Positions 8,028 through 16,197 of a stretch of DNA of 51,249 nucleotides are shown in pieces. A model generated the notes under the pieces. That model was not told the DNA's origin. It did not search any database and saw only the letters and a program-made list of their open reading frames with translations. How positions within the stretch are numbered: position 1 is the first letter of the stretch; the number at the start of each line of letters is the position of its first letter. Origin of the DNA: Deltaproteobacteria bacterium (lineage in GTDB: Bacteria; Desulfobacterota; Binatia; Binatales; Binataceae); the NCBI GenBank assembly GCA_003135135.1, contig PLDK01000042.1, positions 24,749 to 75,997 of the forward strand, read 5' to 3'. A program made the translations under genes and the position numbers.

Positions 8028-9350
8028 CTACAGGTTAGGCTGGATCTCGTCGAGTGCCGCGCGCGCCGTGCGAATGATGAACTCGATTTCGGCGTCACCG
8101 ATGATGAACGGCGGCGTGATCATCATCGCGTCGCCGCCCGCCTTCCCCGCCATCCCGCTCGCCGGATAAAAGAACATCCCTCGTCGAACCGACGCGCCGA
8201 GCACGCGATTGGTCACTTTTTTTTCGGGCGCAAAAGGCATGCGAGTCGCCTTGTCCTGCACCAGTTCGATCCCCCAGAACATCCCGGCGCCGCGGATGTC
8301 GCCGACCATTGGATGCCCCGACAGTTCCTCCTTCAAGCTGGAACCGAGCCGCGCGCCGACTTCTGCCGAGCGCTCCACCAACCGCTCGCGCTCCATGATT
8401 GCCAGCACCTCGTCGGCGACCGCGCACGCCACCGGATGCGAGCTGTAGGTGTAGAACATGAAGTCGGCTTTGGCGCGCTCCAGTTCCTCGACCAACGATT
8501 CCTTGACCGCGATCATTCCCATCGGCATGTAACCGCCGGTGAGTCCCTTGCCGCCGATCAGGATGTCCGGCACGACGTCCCAATGCTCGACGGCGAAGCG
8601 CCGTCCGGTGCGGCCGAAGCCCGTCATCACTTCGTCGGCTATCAGCAGCACGTTGTGGCGCGTGCAGATCTCGCGAATTTTCGGCCAATATTCCTTGACC
8701 GGCGGGACCGCGCCGGCGCTCGAGCCCATCATTGGCTCGGCGATAAACGCGGCGATCGAGTCGGCGCCGTTCTTCAGGATCTCTTTTTCAAGCGCCGTCG
8801 CGCAGTCGATCTCGCATGATGGATAGGTTTTGCCCCACGGGCATCGGTAGCAGTAGCTCGGATCGATCTTCGGCCAGTCCAACAAAATGTCTTCGTAGTC
8901 CGCGCGCCGCCCGCTCCCGCCTGCCGACAACGCTGCGATGGTGTTGCCGTGATAAGAGCAGCGCCGCCCGATGATCTTGTTCTTCGATCGTTGGCCGCGA
9001 GCGCGGTGGTAGAGAATCGCGAACTTCAGCGCCGCTTCGACCGACTCCGATCCACCGCTGGTAAAGAAGAACCGCGTCAGCCCCGCCGGAGTCCACCGCG
9101 AGAGCCGCTCGACCAGCCGCTCGCGCTGGCGCGAGGTCCAGACCGGCACGATGTAATCGAGGCTGGCGATCGTGCGCGCCGCGACCTCGGCGATTTCGCG
9201 GCGCCCTTGTCCGATGTTCACCACCACGGCGCCACCGCCCGCGTCCAGGATCTTGTGGCCGTCGGAGGTGTAGAGCCATGGACCTTCGGCGCGCTCGATA
9301 CAAAGTGGATCGTGCGGGCCGCGCATGAACATCGGCGGTGGCTGTGGCAT
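8028..9350 (-). CDS. Class III PLP-dependent aminotransferase
   Basis: This 440-residue fold-type I aminotransferase shows the class III pattern: TSGGSESVEAALK, the substrate loop YHGNTIAALS, DEVMTGFGRTG for the cofactor aspartate, and the Schiff-base lysine in IGGKGLTGGYMPMG. Relatives transfer amino groups from omega-amino acids or amines to pyruvate or 2-oxoglutarate. An insert after residue 160 carries four cysteines (CYRCPWGKTYPSCEIDC), spaced like a small metal site. The gene is divergent from a TetR regulator across a short region with two palindromic operators, so that regulator probably controls it. Confidence 0.88.
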   Translation of the reverse strand: MPQPPPMFMRGPHDPLCIERAEGPWLYTSDGHKILDAGGGAVVVNIGQGRREIAEVAARTIASLDYIVPVWTSRQRERLVERLSRWTPAGLTRFFFTSGGSESVEAALKFAILYHRARGQRSKNKIIGRRCSYHGNTIAALSAGGSGRRADYEDILLDWPKIDPSYCYRCPWGKTYPSCEIDCATALEKEILKNGADSIAAFIAEPMMGSSAGAVPPVKEYWPKIREICTRHNVLLIADEVMTGFGRTGRRFAVEHWDVVPDILIGGKGLTGGYMPMGMIAVKESLVEELERAKADFMFYTYSSHPVACAVADEVLAIMERERLVERSAEVGARLGSSLKEELSGHPMVGDIRGAGMFWGIELVQDKATRMPFAPEKKVTNRVLGASVRRGMFFYPASGMAGKAGGDAMMITPPFIIGDAEIEFIIRTARAALDEIQPNL

Positions 9351-9408
9351 AGCCGAATCTTAACCGTGATTCGAGGGCGCGGGCAACGGAGGTCCCTTGC
9401 AGCTAAAT

Positions 9409-9422
9409 ATGAATTGATTCAT
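9409..9422. promoter_or_regulatory. Putative TetR operator 1 (ATGAATTGATTCAT)
   Basis: A perfect 14-base palindrome lies upstream of the tetR -35 box in the divergent aminotransferase/tetR intergenic region. A near-identical palindrome lies 53 bases away, centre to centre, at the tetR start. Paired palindromes around a promoter are the expected layout for autoregulation by a TetR protein. Binding is inferred. Confidence 0.6.
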
Positions 9423-9427
9423 GTTTC

Positions 9428-9457
9428 TTGACAAAGGCACGGACAGAGGACTAAATA
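9428..9457 (+). promoter_or_regulatory. Putative sigma-70 promoter of tetR
   Basis: A consensus -35 (TTGACA, 9428-9433) is followed after 18 bases by TAAATA (9452-9457). The promoter lies between two copies of the TGAATNGATTCA-type palindrome, so a bound repressor would flank RNA polymerase on both sides. Confidence 0.55.
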
Positions 9458-9461
9458 AATA

Positions 9462-9475
9462 ATGAATGGATTCAC
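9462..9475. promoter_or_regulatory. Putative TetR operator 2 (ATGAATGGATTCAC)
   Basis: The core TGAAT-GG-ATTCA is palindromic and matches operator 1 except for the central base and the last base. It lies just downstream of the -10 box and covers the proposed ATG (9466) of the tetR gene, where a bound repressor would block transcription. Confidence 0.55.
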
Positions 9476-10143
9476 TTTTAGCATTGGATAAACCGTCTGG
9501 ACTCCGCGACCGGCAGAAGCAGGAGCGCGAGCGCCGTATCGTTAAGGCGGCCGAGAAATTGTTCGCCCGCAAGGGCTACGCCGAAGTCGCAATGGAAGAT
9601 GTAGCGGCCCGCGCAGGCCTCGCGGTCGGCACCATCTATAACTACTTCCCGTCCAAGTCCGCCCTGCTGCTCGCAATCGTCAGGCGTGAAACGGAATCGA
9701 TGCTCGCGCGCGGGCGGAAGATCCTGGAGGACCCGCCGCGCGATCCGCTGGCGGCGGTGTCCGCGTTTACGGGGATTTTTCTCGACGACATCACGCGTGA
9801 CGACCGACGGCTGTGGCGCGAATTGTTCGGCGCTGCGATTGCGGAGCCGTCCACCGTGGGACAGCGCCTGTTCGAAGTCGATGTGCAACTGGTGTTGCAG
9901 CTCTCGTCGCTGCTCGAGCGATACCGCCGCGACGGGACTCTCACCTCCGACCTTGAACCGTTGCCCGCAGCGACGGTGCTGTACGGCGTCTGCTTCACCT
10001 GGCTCACCGCCTATCTGATGAACGACGCGATCAGCGCCGAGATGGCGGGCGACGAAATCCGCCGCGGCATCGCGATAGCGATGCGGGGTTTCTATCCCCG
10101 CGTCGACGGAATCTCAATTACTACAGGAGGACACGCACCATGA
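9466..10143 (+). CDS. TetR-family transcriptional regulator
   Basis: A 225-residue repressor with a typical N-terminal helix-turn-helix: RRIVKAAEKLFARKGYAEVAMEDVAARAGLAVGTIYNYFPSK, about residues 25-66. The C-terminal ligand and dimer domain is variable and gives no clue to the inducer. The ATG overlaps one of two palindromes that flank its own promoter, which suggests autorepression and joint control of the divergent aminotransferase gene. The stop overlaps the next start (ATGA), so it is probably co-translated with the SpoIIAA-like gene. Confidence 0.9.
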   Translation: MDSLLALDKPSGLRDRQKQERERRIVKAAEKLFARKGYAEVAMEDVAARAGLAVGTIYNYFPSKSALLLAIVRRETESMLARGRKILEDPPRDPLAAVSAFTGIFLDDITRDDRRLWRELFGAAIAEPSTVGQRLFEVDVQLVLQLSSLLERYRRDGTLTSDLEPLPAATVLYGVCFTWLTAYLMNDAISAEMAGDEIRRGIAIAMRGFYPRVDGISITTGGHAP

Positions 10144-10505
10144 TCGAGATTATCGAAGGCTTGCCCGAAAATGTAGTGGGAATTCTGGCAAAGGGCGAAG
10201 TGACGAGAAAGGACTACCTTGAGGTGGTGATACCGGCAATAGAAAAGTCGCTGAAGCGAAATGCCAAGCTGCGGCTTTACTACGATCTGGGTTCCCAGTT
10301 CACCGGATTCGATTTCGGCGCCGAATGGGAAGATTTCAAACTCGGAATTGAGCATCTTTCCCGTTGGGAACGGGCGGCCGTCGTGACCGACGTCGCCTGG
10401 ATCAGGCATTTGGTCGGCGCTTTTCGCTTTCTGATGCCCGGAGAACTGCGAGTCTTCACTACCGCCCAGATATCAGAGGCCCGGAAATGGATCGTCGCGC
10501 CGTGA
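10140..10505 (+). CDS. SpoIIAA-like (STAS-related) protein
   Basis: A 121-residue soluble protein matching the SpoIIAA-like family. It opens MIEIIEGLPENVVGILAKGEVTR and has the characteristic KLRLYYDLGSQFTGFDFGAEWEDFK strand-helix segment, then AVVTDVAWIRHLVGAF. Members have an anti-anti-sigma-like fold but generally lack the phosphorylated serine context, and their roles are poorly known. A clear AGGAGG precedes the start. It is coupled to tetR and lies 13 bases before the methyltransferase gene. Confidence 0.8.
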   Translation: MIEIIEGLPENVVGILAKGEVTRKDYLEVVIPAIEKSLKRNAKLRLYYDLGSQFTGFDFGAEWEDFKLGIEHLSRWERAAVVTDVAWIRHLVGAFRFLMPGELRVFTTAQISEARKWIVAP

Positions 10506-10518
10506 GCGGGAGCCATCC

Positions 10519-11061
10519 ATGAGAATCTTCGGGGATCCTTTCTTTTGGGCACTGGTCAGCATGTTCGGATTGGCAGGCGCCACGGCTCTGGTGGGCAGCG
10601 CCAGACTGGCGAAATTTCGATCACTGGGATTCGTAGCCGTGGGATTGTTCACCATCGGTCGAGTGGTGCTGGTCCTGCCCGCGGTAACTCAGCCGAGGCT
10701 CGTGGCGGGTGACTGGATCTGGGTTGTCGGAGGCGTGATCTTTGCCGCAGGAATGATTTTCGCGCTTCCTGCGTTAGTGATCAGGCCGTTCACAGGGCCC
10801 GAGGCTGGTGTGAGCCTGAGGACCGGAGGATTTTACCGGATCGTCAGGAATCCTCTTTATCTTTCAGATGTGTTGTGGTGCCTCGGTTGGGCAGTGATGT
10901 TCCGCTCGGAGATCGGCATCGCTCTCGTTCCCGTGTGGTGGGCGGGTCTGTGGCTGCTAACGATAATCGAGGAGGAGAGCCTCGAGCGGAAGCTCGGCCA
11001 GCCGTACATCGAGTACAGGCGACGAATCCGTGGACGTATCCTCCCCGGGCTGCCGCTATGA
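10519..11061 (+). CDS. Isoprenylcysteine carboxyl methyltransferase-like membrane protein
   Basis: A 180-residue membrane protein with about four to five helices and the C-terminal signature of the ICMT/phospholipid methyltransferase family: GGFYRIVRNPLYLSDV followed by EEESLERKLGQPYIEYRRR. In this family the RNPLY and EE...Y.EYRRR segments bind S-adenosylmethionine. The bacterial substrates are mostly unknown (lipids or small hydrophobic molecules). It is the third gene in the tetR operon. Confidence 0.8.
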   Translation: MRIFGDPFFWALVSMFGLAGATALVGSARLAKFRSLGFVAVGLFTIGRVVLVLPAVTQPRLVAGDWIWVVGGVIFAAGMIFALPALVIRPFTGPEAGVSLRTGGFYRIVRNPLYLSDVLWCLGWAVMFRSEIGIALVPVWWAGLWLLTIIEEESLERKLGQPYIEYRRRIRGRILPGLPL

Positions 11062-11177
11062 TCGCGCCGAGTCCGAATCCGCGCGGAAATGAGGCGGACC
11101 GCGCCTGACGCCGAACAGATTGCGGCATTGCGGCGATTGCCGGCGTCGCCGATCTCGCGCCGCCGCCCGATCACGCC

Positions 11178-12380
11178 TTACTTGATTGCGCCCGCCTCCC
11201 GCCAGCGGTCGATCTCGTCCTTGCCGTAACCAAGCGCGCCCAGGATTTCGTCGGTATGCTGCCCGAGTTGCGGCGCGAGCGACCTTATCGATCCCGGCGT
11301 ATCCGAGAACTTCACCGACACGCCGACCTGCTTGATCTTCTGGCCGCCGGGGCCCTCGACCTCGACGATCATCTCGCGCGCGAGCACCTGCGGGTCGCTC
11401 GGCACCTCGTCGAGCGTGAGCATCCTGCCCGCGCAGATGTCGCTCTTGGTGAGAATCGCGAACCATTCATCGCGCGTTTTGGTTTTGAATTTTTCAGTGA
11501 ACACGCGTGCTATTTCCGCTCGTTTGCTGGAATCAAATTCATGCGCAATAAAATCTTCCCTGCCGAGTGCGCGGCACAGGTTCGCGAAGAACCACGGCTC
11601 GATCGCCGCGATCGTAATGTATTTCCCGTCCTTCGTCAGATAGACGTTGTAGTTGGGAATCCCGCCGTCAAATATCGTCTCGCCGCGCTGCGGCACTTTC
11701 CCGCCCGCGAAAAATGCCGAGAACGCCTGCGCCAGCAGCGCGAGGCTGCCGTCCATCATCGAGATATCGACATACTGTCCCCGTCCGGTTTGGCTGCGCG
11801 CGACCAGCGCCGCAAGCACTCCGATCGCACCGTGCATCCCGCCACCGGCATAGTCCGCGACCAGGTTGTGCGGAATTGTCGGCGGCTGGCCGGGCCGTCC
11901 GAACAGCGACAGCACGCCGGCGGTCGCGATGTAGTTGATATCGTGGCCGACCAGATCGCGATACGGTCCGTTCTGCCCAAAGCCGGTGATGGCGCAATAG
12001 ATCAGCCGCGGGTTGCGCGACGAGAGTTGCTCGTAATCGATCCCCAGCCGCTTGGCGACGCCCGGCCGGTATTCCTCGACGATAACGTCGGCGCGCTCGG
12101 CGAGGCGAAAATAGATTTCCTTGCCCGCGCCGCTCTTGAGATTGATCCCGATCGACTTCTTGTTGCGGCCGAGCGCGTTGTACGGCGAGCTGCTGAAACT
12201 GTTGACCGGCCCCAGTGTGCCGGCGGCGCCGGCTTGCTGCGCGCGTCTTCCGGTGGGAGGTCCCGGCTCCTCGATCTTGATCACTTCAGCGCCAAGGTCC
12301 GCCAGCATCATCGTGCAGAACGGCCCCGGCGCGAGCTTGGTCAGGTCGAGTACTTTGATTCCGTCCAGTGGTGTGGTCAT
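11178..12380 (-). CDS. Family III CoA-transferase (CaiB/BaiF type)
   Basis: This 400-residue protein belongs to the CaiB/BaiF CoA-transferase and alpha-methylacyl-CoA racemase family. It shows the N-terminal GIKVLDLTKLAPGPFCTMMLADLGAEVIKIE segment, YNALGRNKKSIGINLK, and the probable catalytic aspartate in LVADYAGGG (near residue 169). Such enzymes move CoA between carboxylic acids or epimerise alpha-methylacyl-CoA. It stands alone on the minus strand, so the substrate is open. Confidence 0.88.
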   Translation of the reverse strand: MTTPLDGIKVLDLTKLAPGPFCTMMLADLGAEVIKIEEPGPPTGRRAQQAGAAGTLGPVNSFSSSPYNALGRNKKSIGINLKSGAGKEIYFRLAERADVIVEEYRPGVAKRLGIDYEQLSSRNPRLIYCAITGFGQNGPYRDLVGHDINYIATAGVLSLFGRPGQPPTIPHNLVADYAGGGMHGAIGVLAALVARSQTGRGQYVDISMMDGSLALLAQAFSAFFAGGKVPQRGETIFDGGIPNYNVYLTKDGKYITIAAIEPWFFANLCRALGREDFIAHEFDSSKRAEIARVFTEKFKTKTRDEWFAILTKSDICAGRMLTLDEVPSDPQVLAREMIVEVEGPGGQKIKQVGVSVKFSDTPGSIRSLAPQLGQHTDEILGALGYGKDEIDRWREAGAIK

Positions 12381-12392
12381 CGTGGCGCCGCG

Positions 12393-12740
12393 CTATTGGT
12401 TCGGGTTTAGCGGCTGCGAAAACGCATTCGGCACGGCGCTCGCGTCCGGATCGTTTTCGGAACCGTCGGGGACCTGCGGCGGATTCGACTGATCGTTGTC
12501 GGCGGCACTTTGCTGGTCCGTCTGATTGTCGTCGGCACTATCGTTTGAATTGCTGTCGTTATCGTTATTGGAAGTGCCGAGGTTCGATTGATCGTCCTGA
12601 GCGACCACCATGCCCGGCGGCGCTGCATGCGCTTGGCGGGTTATCGGCGCGGGATTCGTGGCCTCGCGATTCGAAGCGCACGCCATCGGTGGCGCCACCA
12701 TCAGAAACAACGCAGCTGTCAGGCTGATTTTCGGGATCAT
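12393..12740 (-). CDS. Exported Asp/Asn/Ser-rich low-complexity protein
   Basis: A 115-residue protein with a signal peptide (MIPKISLTAALFLMVAPPMACAS). The mature part is disordered and very rich in Asp, Asn, Ser and Gln (for example NNDNDSNSNDSADDNQ). The MAC motif could mark a lipoprotein, but the lipobox is poor. No domain is recognised. It ends 12 bases upstream of the CoA-transferase start and could share its transcript. The acidic repeats suggest metal binding or a surface spacer, which is speculation. Confidence 0.6.
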   Translation of the reverse strand: MIPKISLTAALFLMVAPPMACASNREATNPAPITRQAHAAPPGMVVAQDDQSNLGTSNNDNDSNSNDSADDNQTDQQSAADNDQSNPPQVPDGSENDPDASAVPNAFSQPLNPNQ

Positions 12741-12837
12741 ACTAATCTCCCATTGATTTCGATCGACGCGCGGAGTCGTTTTGATGGCCGCGCGGCCTCA
12801 TTTTAATGAACGCACCGCGTCGTTGCGCACGACCCGA

Positions 12838-13689
12838 TTATAGAACCGCGGCGCGTACGCGCGCCATTCTCTCCGCCAGCGACTTGAGCCCCCGCACCAT
12901 GTGAACGCCGTACCAATGCAGGTCGCGCCCACTGACCGTCAGCAGGCGGCGGCTGAGCGCGGGCGGAAGCAGCGTCTTCAACTCGGCGACGTCGGATTCG
13001 TCGAATTCGTACGGCTCGTCGGGAAGTATCACGATATCGGGGCGGCGCTGGACCGCCTCCTCGAGCGTCGTCATGGGGTACCGCTCGCCCGCCGACGCAA
13101 AGATGTTGTTATAGCCGAGCATCCGTAGCACGTCATGCGCATAGGTGTCGGCGTTGAATGACATCCACGGCTTCTTCCATATCGGACAGAAAACCCGCAG
13201 CCGCAGTTTGCTCCATACTCCGAGCGTCGCCTCGATTCCGCTCACGCTGAGCGTGATCTCCTTGGCCAGCGCGGCGGCCGCCGCCTCGCGGCCGAGCGCC
13301 CGGCCCATCCGCATGATCGATTCAACCGCACCCGGCACCGTGCGCGGATAAGTCGTGAACACCGGGATTCCCGCCGCGCGCAACCGCTCCACATCCTCGC
13401 GCCGATTCTCCTCCGCGTTGGCGATCACCAGCTCGGGCTCGAGCTTCACGATTGCGTCGATGTCGGGGTTCTTGGTCCCGCCGACTTTTGGAATCGACGC
13501 AACCGCCGCGACCGGCGCGACGCAGAACCTCGTGACGCCCACGACTTCGGAATTGAACCCCAGCGCGAACAATGTCTCCGTCCAGCTGGGCACCAACGAT
13601 ACGATTCGCGACGGCGGGCGCTCGAGCTCGACGCGAAAGCCCATGTCGTCCGCTATTTGCATCGAGGCCGCCATCGAATTGTTCGTCAC
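12838..13689 (-). CDS. BtuF-like periplasmic-binding protein (helical-backbone type)
   Basis: A 283-residue protein of the BtuF/FhuD fold used by vitamin B12 and siderophore ABC importers. Motifs include PPSRIVSLVPSWTETLFALG, VVGVTRFC, VGGTKNPDIDAIVKLEPELVIANAEENRREDVERL and PDIVILPDEPYEF. There is no clear signal peptide (the start reads MTNNSMAASMQIADD), and no permease or ATPase gene is nearby. It may be an orphan serving a distant transporter or a cytoplasmic derivative. Its ATG overlaps the stop codon of the small membrane protein gene upstream. Confidence 0.8.
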   Translation of the reverse strand: MTNNSMAASMQIADDMGFRVELERPPSRIVSLVPSWTETLFALGFNSEVVGVTRFCVAPVAAVASIPKVGGTKNPDIDAIVKLEPELVIANAEENRREDVERLRAAGIPVFTTYPRTVPGAVESIMRMGRALGREAAAAALAKEITLSVSGIEATLGVWSKLRLRVFCPIWKKPWMSFNADTYAHDVLRMLGYNNIFASAGERYPMTTLEEAVQRRPDIVILPDEPYEFDESDVAELKTLLPPALSRRLLTVSGRDLHWYGVHMVRGLKSLAERMARVRAAVL

Positions 13690-13982
13690 TTGGCCTTGCG
13701 TTTGATAATCGCGTCCAGCTCGCTGCGATCGCCTGGCGTCAGTTGTTCCGAGCCGCCGCGCGCGTCCGCATTGGATTTCGCGCTCGCCGCCGCCGAATCA
13801 TCCGCGTTGCCATTCCCCTTCGCAGCGGCGGGCGGATTTGCTTCTCTCATCGGTTGCGGCTGATCAGGTGGCCTATATGCGATGTAATGGACCGTTGACG
13901 GGATGAACGTTCGTTTCGCCAGAAATCCCAAAATCAACGCCACAAGCGCGGCCAACACCAGGATTCCCGGCCGCCGCCGCAT
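13686..13982 (-). CDS. Small single-pass membrane protein
   Basis: A 98-residue protein starting MRRRPGILVLAALVALILGFLAKRTF: a basic N-terminus, one transmembrane helix and an Ala/Asn/Ser-rich hydrophilic tail ending DELDAIIKRKAK-like. The ATG at 13982 is preferred because AGAAGGA lies about 8 bases before it; a longer frame reaches 14078 but adds only an Arg/Ala-rich stretch. Four bases overlap the BtuF-like gene, so the two are coupled. The function is unknown. Confidence 0.6.
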   Translation of the reverse strand: MRRRPGILVLAALVALILGFLAKRTFIPSTVHYIAYRPPDQPQPMREANPPAAAKGNGNADDSAAASAKSNADARGGSEQLTPGDRSELDAIIKRKAK

Positions 13983-14190
13983 CGTCTTCCTTCTCGCCGG
14001 CCGTCTCGCACCTGCGCGTTTTCGCGCCGGCCCCGCTCGTAATGAATCCGCCACCTGATTCCCCTCCGCTGCGAGCACCGGCAGAAATGCTACCGCACAG
14101 GCTCACCTAATAGAACCACACGGGCCCATCGAGCGATCAGGCGTCGCGATGCCGCGCGCGATCGGGCTCAGCGGCCATCTCCCAAAAGCC

Positions 14191-14223
14191 GCGCGGCGCA
14201 TCGAGCATCTCGATGCGCCGCGC
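14191..14223 (-). terminator. Rho-independent terminator after htrA
   Basis: A perfect 15-bp stem (GCGCGGCGCATCGAG / CTCGATGCGCCGCGC) with a 3-base loop, followed on the minus strand by GGCTTTTGGG. It lies about 30 bases beyond the htrA stop codon. The T run is short but the stem is very strong. Confidence 0.75.
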
Positions 14224-14250
14224 GTCGACTGCATGTGACTTACTTTTCGA

Positions 14251-15888
14251 TCAGCCCTGCGCCGAGCCGGCCGGCTTGATCACCGTGTACAGCGTCGCAC
14301 CGCCGCGTTGAACCAGCAGCAGCGCGGGCTTCTTCTGGGTCTGCGCTTCTTTTGCCTTGGCGACGAAATCCGCAAGCGCGGCGATCTTTTCGTGATTCAC
14401 TTCCAACACCACGTCGCCCGCCTGAAGACCTGCCTCCGCCGAAGGGCTGTCCGGCGCCACCTTCTGAACCACCACACCCTTGGTGCTCTCGAGATGGAAC
14501 TCCTGCGCGATCTCGGGCGTGATGTCCCCGACTTGCATCCCCCAGTTGCCGCCCGGCTCCTCAGACTTGGCCGACGCCACCTGCGGCTCCTTGCGCTCGC
14601 CAATCGTGACCGCGAGGCTGACGTGCTTGCCGTTGCGCACCACCTCGACCGGCACCTTCTGGTTGATGGGTGTCTGCGCGACCAGCGCGGGCAGCTCATG
14701 CTCGTCGTTGACCGGATGGCCGTTGAAACTGAGCACGATATCGCCGCGTTCGATTCCAGCCTTGCCCGCAGGCCCGTCCTTGTCCGCGCTGGCAACCAGT
14801 GCGCCCTCGGGCTTCGGCAATCCGAATGATTGCGCCAGGTCCGGCGTCACTTCCTGAATTTCGACGCCCAGCCATCCGCGGACCACGCGCCCGTGCGCCT
14901 TCAACTGATCCATCACGTTGCGCGCCATGTCGATCGGGATGGCGAAGCCGATGCCGTTATTGGCGCCGGTGCGGCTGTAGATTGCGGTGTTGATTCCGAT
15001 GACCTCGCCGCGCGTATTGATTAACGGACCGCCTGAGTTGCCGGGATTAATCGACGCGTCCGTCTGAATGAAATCGTCATAGTCGCCGCCGAGGATTCGT
15101 CCCTTGGCGCTGACAATTCCCGCCGTCACTGTCATGCCGACGTTAAACGGGTTGCCAATCGCGATTACCCAGTCGCCGACGTCAGTGGAATTGGAGTCCC
15201 CCAGCGTCGCGACCGGCAATGCGTCCTTCGTATCGATCTTGATCAGTCCGAGATCGGTCTTCGCGTCCTTGCCGATTACCTTGGCCGTAAATTCGCGCTT
15301 GTCCTGCAGCGTAACGTGGATTTCATCGGCGTTACCGACCACGTGATTGTTGGTCAGGATGTAGCCGTCGGCTGACACGATCACGCCCGATCCCAACCCA
15401 TGCTGCTTGTATTCGCGCTGACCGCCCTGGCCGAAGTAGCGGCGCAGCTGGTCGAACGGATCGCCAGGCCCCATTCCGCCACCGCCTCCTTGATCACCAC
15501 CGCCGCTGCCGTTGCCCTCATCGCCGCCATTGTCGTCGCCGGGTACACCCGGCGCTATGCCAAACGGCATTCCCGAAATCTTCACATCCTGAACGACGTT
15601 GACGCTCACCACCGCCGGTATCATTCGCTTGACCAGCGGCGCGAACGAGGTGATTACTCCGACCTTTTCGGTCGGCTCAGGCGCATTCGGCGGTGCCGGC
15701 ACCACATGTACCCCAGGCACCGGAGGCGCCGGCAGGGGCTCCGCCGGCGCTGCCTGTGCTTGCTGCGCAGGTGGCGGCTTGGGAGCATTCGAGTCGGAAC
15801 CCCAGAAAGGGAACGCGCCGACGCGCGCAAAGGCTATGATCAGGCCGATAAAAACGCCGCCGGCCACGGCGGCGATCTTCTTAACCAT
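14251..15888 (-). CDS. HtrA/DegP-family periplasmic serine protease with two PDZ domains
   Basis: A 545-residue trypsin-like protease. Catalytic triad: H182 (LTNNHVVG), D212 (KTDLGLIKI) and S285 (NPGNSGGPL). Two PDZ domains follow (about 345-440 and 455-540). The N-terminus has one hydrophobic helix as anchor or signal, then a Pro/Ala-rich linker. A Gly/Asp-rich insert at about residues 116-142 precedes the protease core, where DegP proteins have their flexible loop. The family degrades or refolds damaged envelope proteins. Length is slightly over the usual 450-500 because of the linkers. A strong terminator follows. Confidence 0.93.
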   Translation of the reverse strand: MVKKIAAVAGGVFIGLIIAFARVGAFPFWGSDSNAPKPPPAQQAQAAPAEPLPAPPVPGVHVVPAPPNAPEPTEKVGVITSFAPLVKRMIPAVVSVNVVQDVKISGMPFGIAPGVPGDDNGGDEGNGSGGGDQGGGGGMGPGDPFDQLRRYFGQGGQREYKQHGLGSGVIVSADGYILTNNHVVGNADEIHVTLQDKREFTAKVIGKDAKTDLGLIKIDTKDALPVATLGDSNSTDVGDWVIAIGNPFNVGMTVTAGIVSAKGRILGGDYDDFIQTDASINPGNSGGPLINTRGEVIGINTAIYSRTGANNGIGFAIPIDMARNVMDQLKAHGRVVRGWLGVEIQEVTPDLAQSFGLPKPEGALVASADKDGPAGKAGIERGDIVLSFNGHPVNDEHELPALVAQTPINQKVPVEVVRNGKHVSLAVTIGERKEPQVASAKSEEPGGNWGMQVGDITPEIAQEFHLESTKGVVVQKVAPDSPSAEAGLQAGDVVLEVNHEKIAALADFVAKAKEAQTQKKPALLLVQRGGATLYTVIKPAGSAQG

Positions 15889-16139
15889 GCAATCCTCCTG
15901 GAATGCAGCGAAACTCTTGCGTCATGCGGCAGGGCAAGTACCGGACCATGTAAACTATCGGACGATAAATTTCGGCCGAAATTCAGGCACCCGCCTGACC
16001 GCCTGCCGTCCGCGCCGCCTGGTCAAGACCCTCGCCAACTGATCTATCAAATCAAATTCGCGAGGCTAATAAAACGCCCCCCACGAGCGCGCCGCCCCCG
16101 GCCGTGGCGACGGAAGCGCAGTATTAAACCGTTGTCAGT
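15889..16139. other. Intergenic region upstream of htrA
   Basis: This stretch holds the untranslated region and presumably the promoter of htrA. It has GATAAATTTCGG-like AT-rich patches but no promoter I would place with confidence. It ends where a family 1 repeat begins. Confidence 0.4.
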
Positions 16140-16197
16140 GGCCGCGCGCGACAACGGAGCGCGGCCTTAACGGTGGGTGCAGGGGGGTCACCCCTGC
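16140..16197. repeat. Family 1 palindromic repeat, two-hairpin copy
   Basis: Hairpin A (GGCCGCGC...GCGCGGCC) is followed by TTAA and hairpin B (GTGCAGGGGGGTCACCCCTGC). The unit runs right up to the stop codon of the hydrolase gene. It closely matches the copy at 47757-47812, including the flanking CAGT. Confidence 0.8.

Noticed and set aside
12741-12837. Cobalamin riboswitch near the BtuF-like gene
   Set aside because: The region upstream of the BtuF-like operon has no recognisable B12-box, and the 97-base gap is downstream of the gene rather than upstream.
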